IMG/VR virus record: IMGVR_UViG_3300030106_001089
Location: 1 to 49,720 of that record
Strand: one strand, 5' to 3'
Source of the DNA: a virus
DNA: 49,720 bases
The notes under the pieces were generated by a model. The model was not told where the DNA came from, did not search any database, and was given only the letters and a program-made list of their open reading frames with translations. Each line of letters begins with the position of its first letter. Position 1 is the stretch's first letter. Below are positions 48,992 through 49,720 of this stretch, one piece after another. The position numbers and the translations under genes are program-made.

Positions 48992-49597
48992 ATGGCATCA
49001 TCCGCTACCCCTTACGGTTTAAAAGCCGTAAATCTGATAGGAGGTCAGCCTTATGCTGGTTCTACCCGTCAGATAAAGATAGCGTCCGGTTATGGTACTA
49101 ATATCTATAATGGGTCTATCGTGTCCATTGTAGCTGGAGGTACTATTGAAATCGTGACGACAAATGGAGATAACTCAACTCCATTTCCAGCAGGTACTAT
49201 TGGCGTGTTCGTCGGTTGTACCTATACTGATCCAAGCACTGGGAACATCACTTTTAAACAAAATTGGCCTACGGGCACTGTAGCGTCTGACGCTATGGCA
49301 TATATTGTTGATGATCCTGATGTGGTCTTCCAAGTACAGGCCGATGGCGCTGTCACTCAGGCGGATTTGGGTCAAAATTGCCATTTGGCAGCAGTTCAGT
49401 CTACTAGCACTGGAGATACCACTACTGGTAATTCTACTAGTGCTGTGTCGGCCACAACTAACACCACCTCTGGTTTTGCCTTCAGAATCGTTGATTTTGT
49501 TGACGCACCGGGGTCTACCATTGGCGATGCGTATACGGATTTGTTGGTTAAATTCAACCCAGATTCGCATTCATACACTAACAAGACTGGAATATAG
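48992..49597 (+). CDS. Head decoration-like protein
   Basis: A 201-aa beta-rich protein (MASSATPYGLKAVNLIGGQP) with AGGAG upstream. It contains IYNGSIVSIVAGGTIEIV, IGVFVGCTYTDP and ending strands before a flexible C-terminus; a Thr/Ser-rich loop lies at about 135-155. Its place immediately before the presumed capsid gene, with no membrane or enzyme motif, suggests a capsid decoration or minor coat protein. Confidence 0.7.
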   Translation: MASSATPYGLKAVNLIGGQPYAGSTRQIKIASGYGTNIYNGSIVSIVAGGTIEIVTTNGDNSTPFPAGTIGVFVGCTYTDPSTGNITFKQNWPTGTVASDAMAYIVDDPDVVFQVQADGAVTQADLGQNCHLAAVQSTSTGDTTTGNSTSAVSATTNTTSGFAFRIVDFVDAPGSTIGDAYTDLLVKFNPDSHSYTNKTGI

Positions 49598-49610
49598 GAG
49601 TTATTGAGAC

Positions 49611-49720
49611 ATGGCTATTTCAAGAGCGCAATTACTCAAAGAACTTCTTCCGGGCCTGAACGCCCTGTTTGGTCTTGAGTATGCAAAATATGGTGAGGAA
49701 GCCGCAGAAATCTTTGAAAC
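49611..49720 (+). CDS. Major capsid protein, 5' end only
   Basis: An open frame from ATG 49611, with an AGGAG site about 11 bases upstream, runs to the window edge. The first 36 codons (MAISRAQLLKELLPGLNALF, then GLEYAKYGEEAAEIFE) match the opening of major capsid proteins of marine phages with this gene order. The position after scaffold and decoration-like genes supports it. The rest lies outside the window. Confidence 0.75.
   Translation, partial: MAISRAQLLKELLPGLNALFGLEYAKYGEEAAEIFE

Noticed and set aside
1-49720. tRNA genes
   Set aside because: No cloverleaf with a T-loop GGTTCGANTCC-type signature was found when reading either strand by eye; a dedicated search was not possible.
1-49720. 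Integrase or attachment site
   Set aside because: No tyrosine or serine recombinase was recognised in this window, so lysogeny cannot be supported from it.

Overview
The window is part of the genome of a tailed, most likely short-tailed, double-stranded DNA phage of a bacterium. The gene families resemble those of marine uncultured podoviruses; host and habitat are inferred. No ribosomal, tRNA or core host genes are visible. The window is not a whole genome: it opens in the last codons of a tail protein and ends about 36 codons into what looks like the major capsid gene.

Layout. (1) Positions 1-19309, + strand: tail fibre proteins, a lysis cassette (coiled-coil membrane protein, class 3 lipase, small lipoprotein, holin-like protein, GH24 endolysin), a tail or DNA-stabilisation protein, a jelly-roll-like fibre protein and a run of very large internal virion proteins, the last of 1799 aa with an HExxH motif. 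(2) Positions 19306-30018, - strand: DNA metabolism genes, namely primase-helicase, a small HTH regulator, an ssDNA-binding protein, an SNF2-type helicase, an HNH-like small basic protein, Cas4/RecB-like, SNase and VRR-NUC nucleases, and a family A DNA polymerase with proofreading. (3) Positions 30024-32083, - strand: a TIGR-Tas system. It has an array of 30 units of almost exactly 36 bp, each with two short repeats and two variable 9-nt spacers, directly downstream of a 288-aa IS110/Nop-like Tas protein with no visible nuclease domain, and followed by an intrinsic terminator. (4) Positions 32080-41741, - strand: many small unknown genes, a MoxR-type AAA+ ATPase with a VWA/metallopeptidase-like protein and a DUF3150-like protein, and a HAD phosphatase. 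This block has a repeated ribosome-binding cassette (GGAGAAC...ATG) and intergenic dyads (GGTAGGT-N2/3-ACCTACC). (5) Positions 40459-41072 and 41742-42241: noncoding control regions with promoter candidates, iteron-like inverted 8-mers and a strong terminator. (6) Positions 42242-49720, + strand: packaging and head genes (terminase small and large subunits, portal, GroES-like protein, scaffold, head proteins, start of the capsid gene).

The - strand appears to be the early/middle programme (takeover, replication, RNA-guided system) and the + strand the late programme (packaging, virion, lysis). The two meet tail to tail at 19306-19309, where their stop codons overlap, and diverge from the control region at about 41742-42241.

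The most important element is the TIGR-Tas locus. The exact 36-bp period, the dual 9-nt spacers and the adjoining Nop/IS110-like protein match the RNA-guided TIGR-Tas family described in 2025. The absence of a RuvC or HNH domain suggests RNA-guided DNA binding rather than cutting. The tas gene carries the same ribosome-binding cassette as its neighbours, so it appears built into the phage's own expression programme. Coordinates, motifs and reading frames come from direct reading; functions come from family recognition by eye without database searches.
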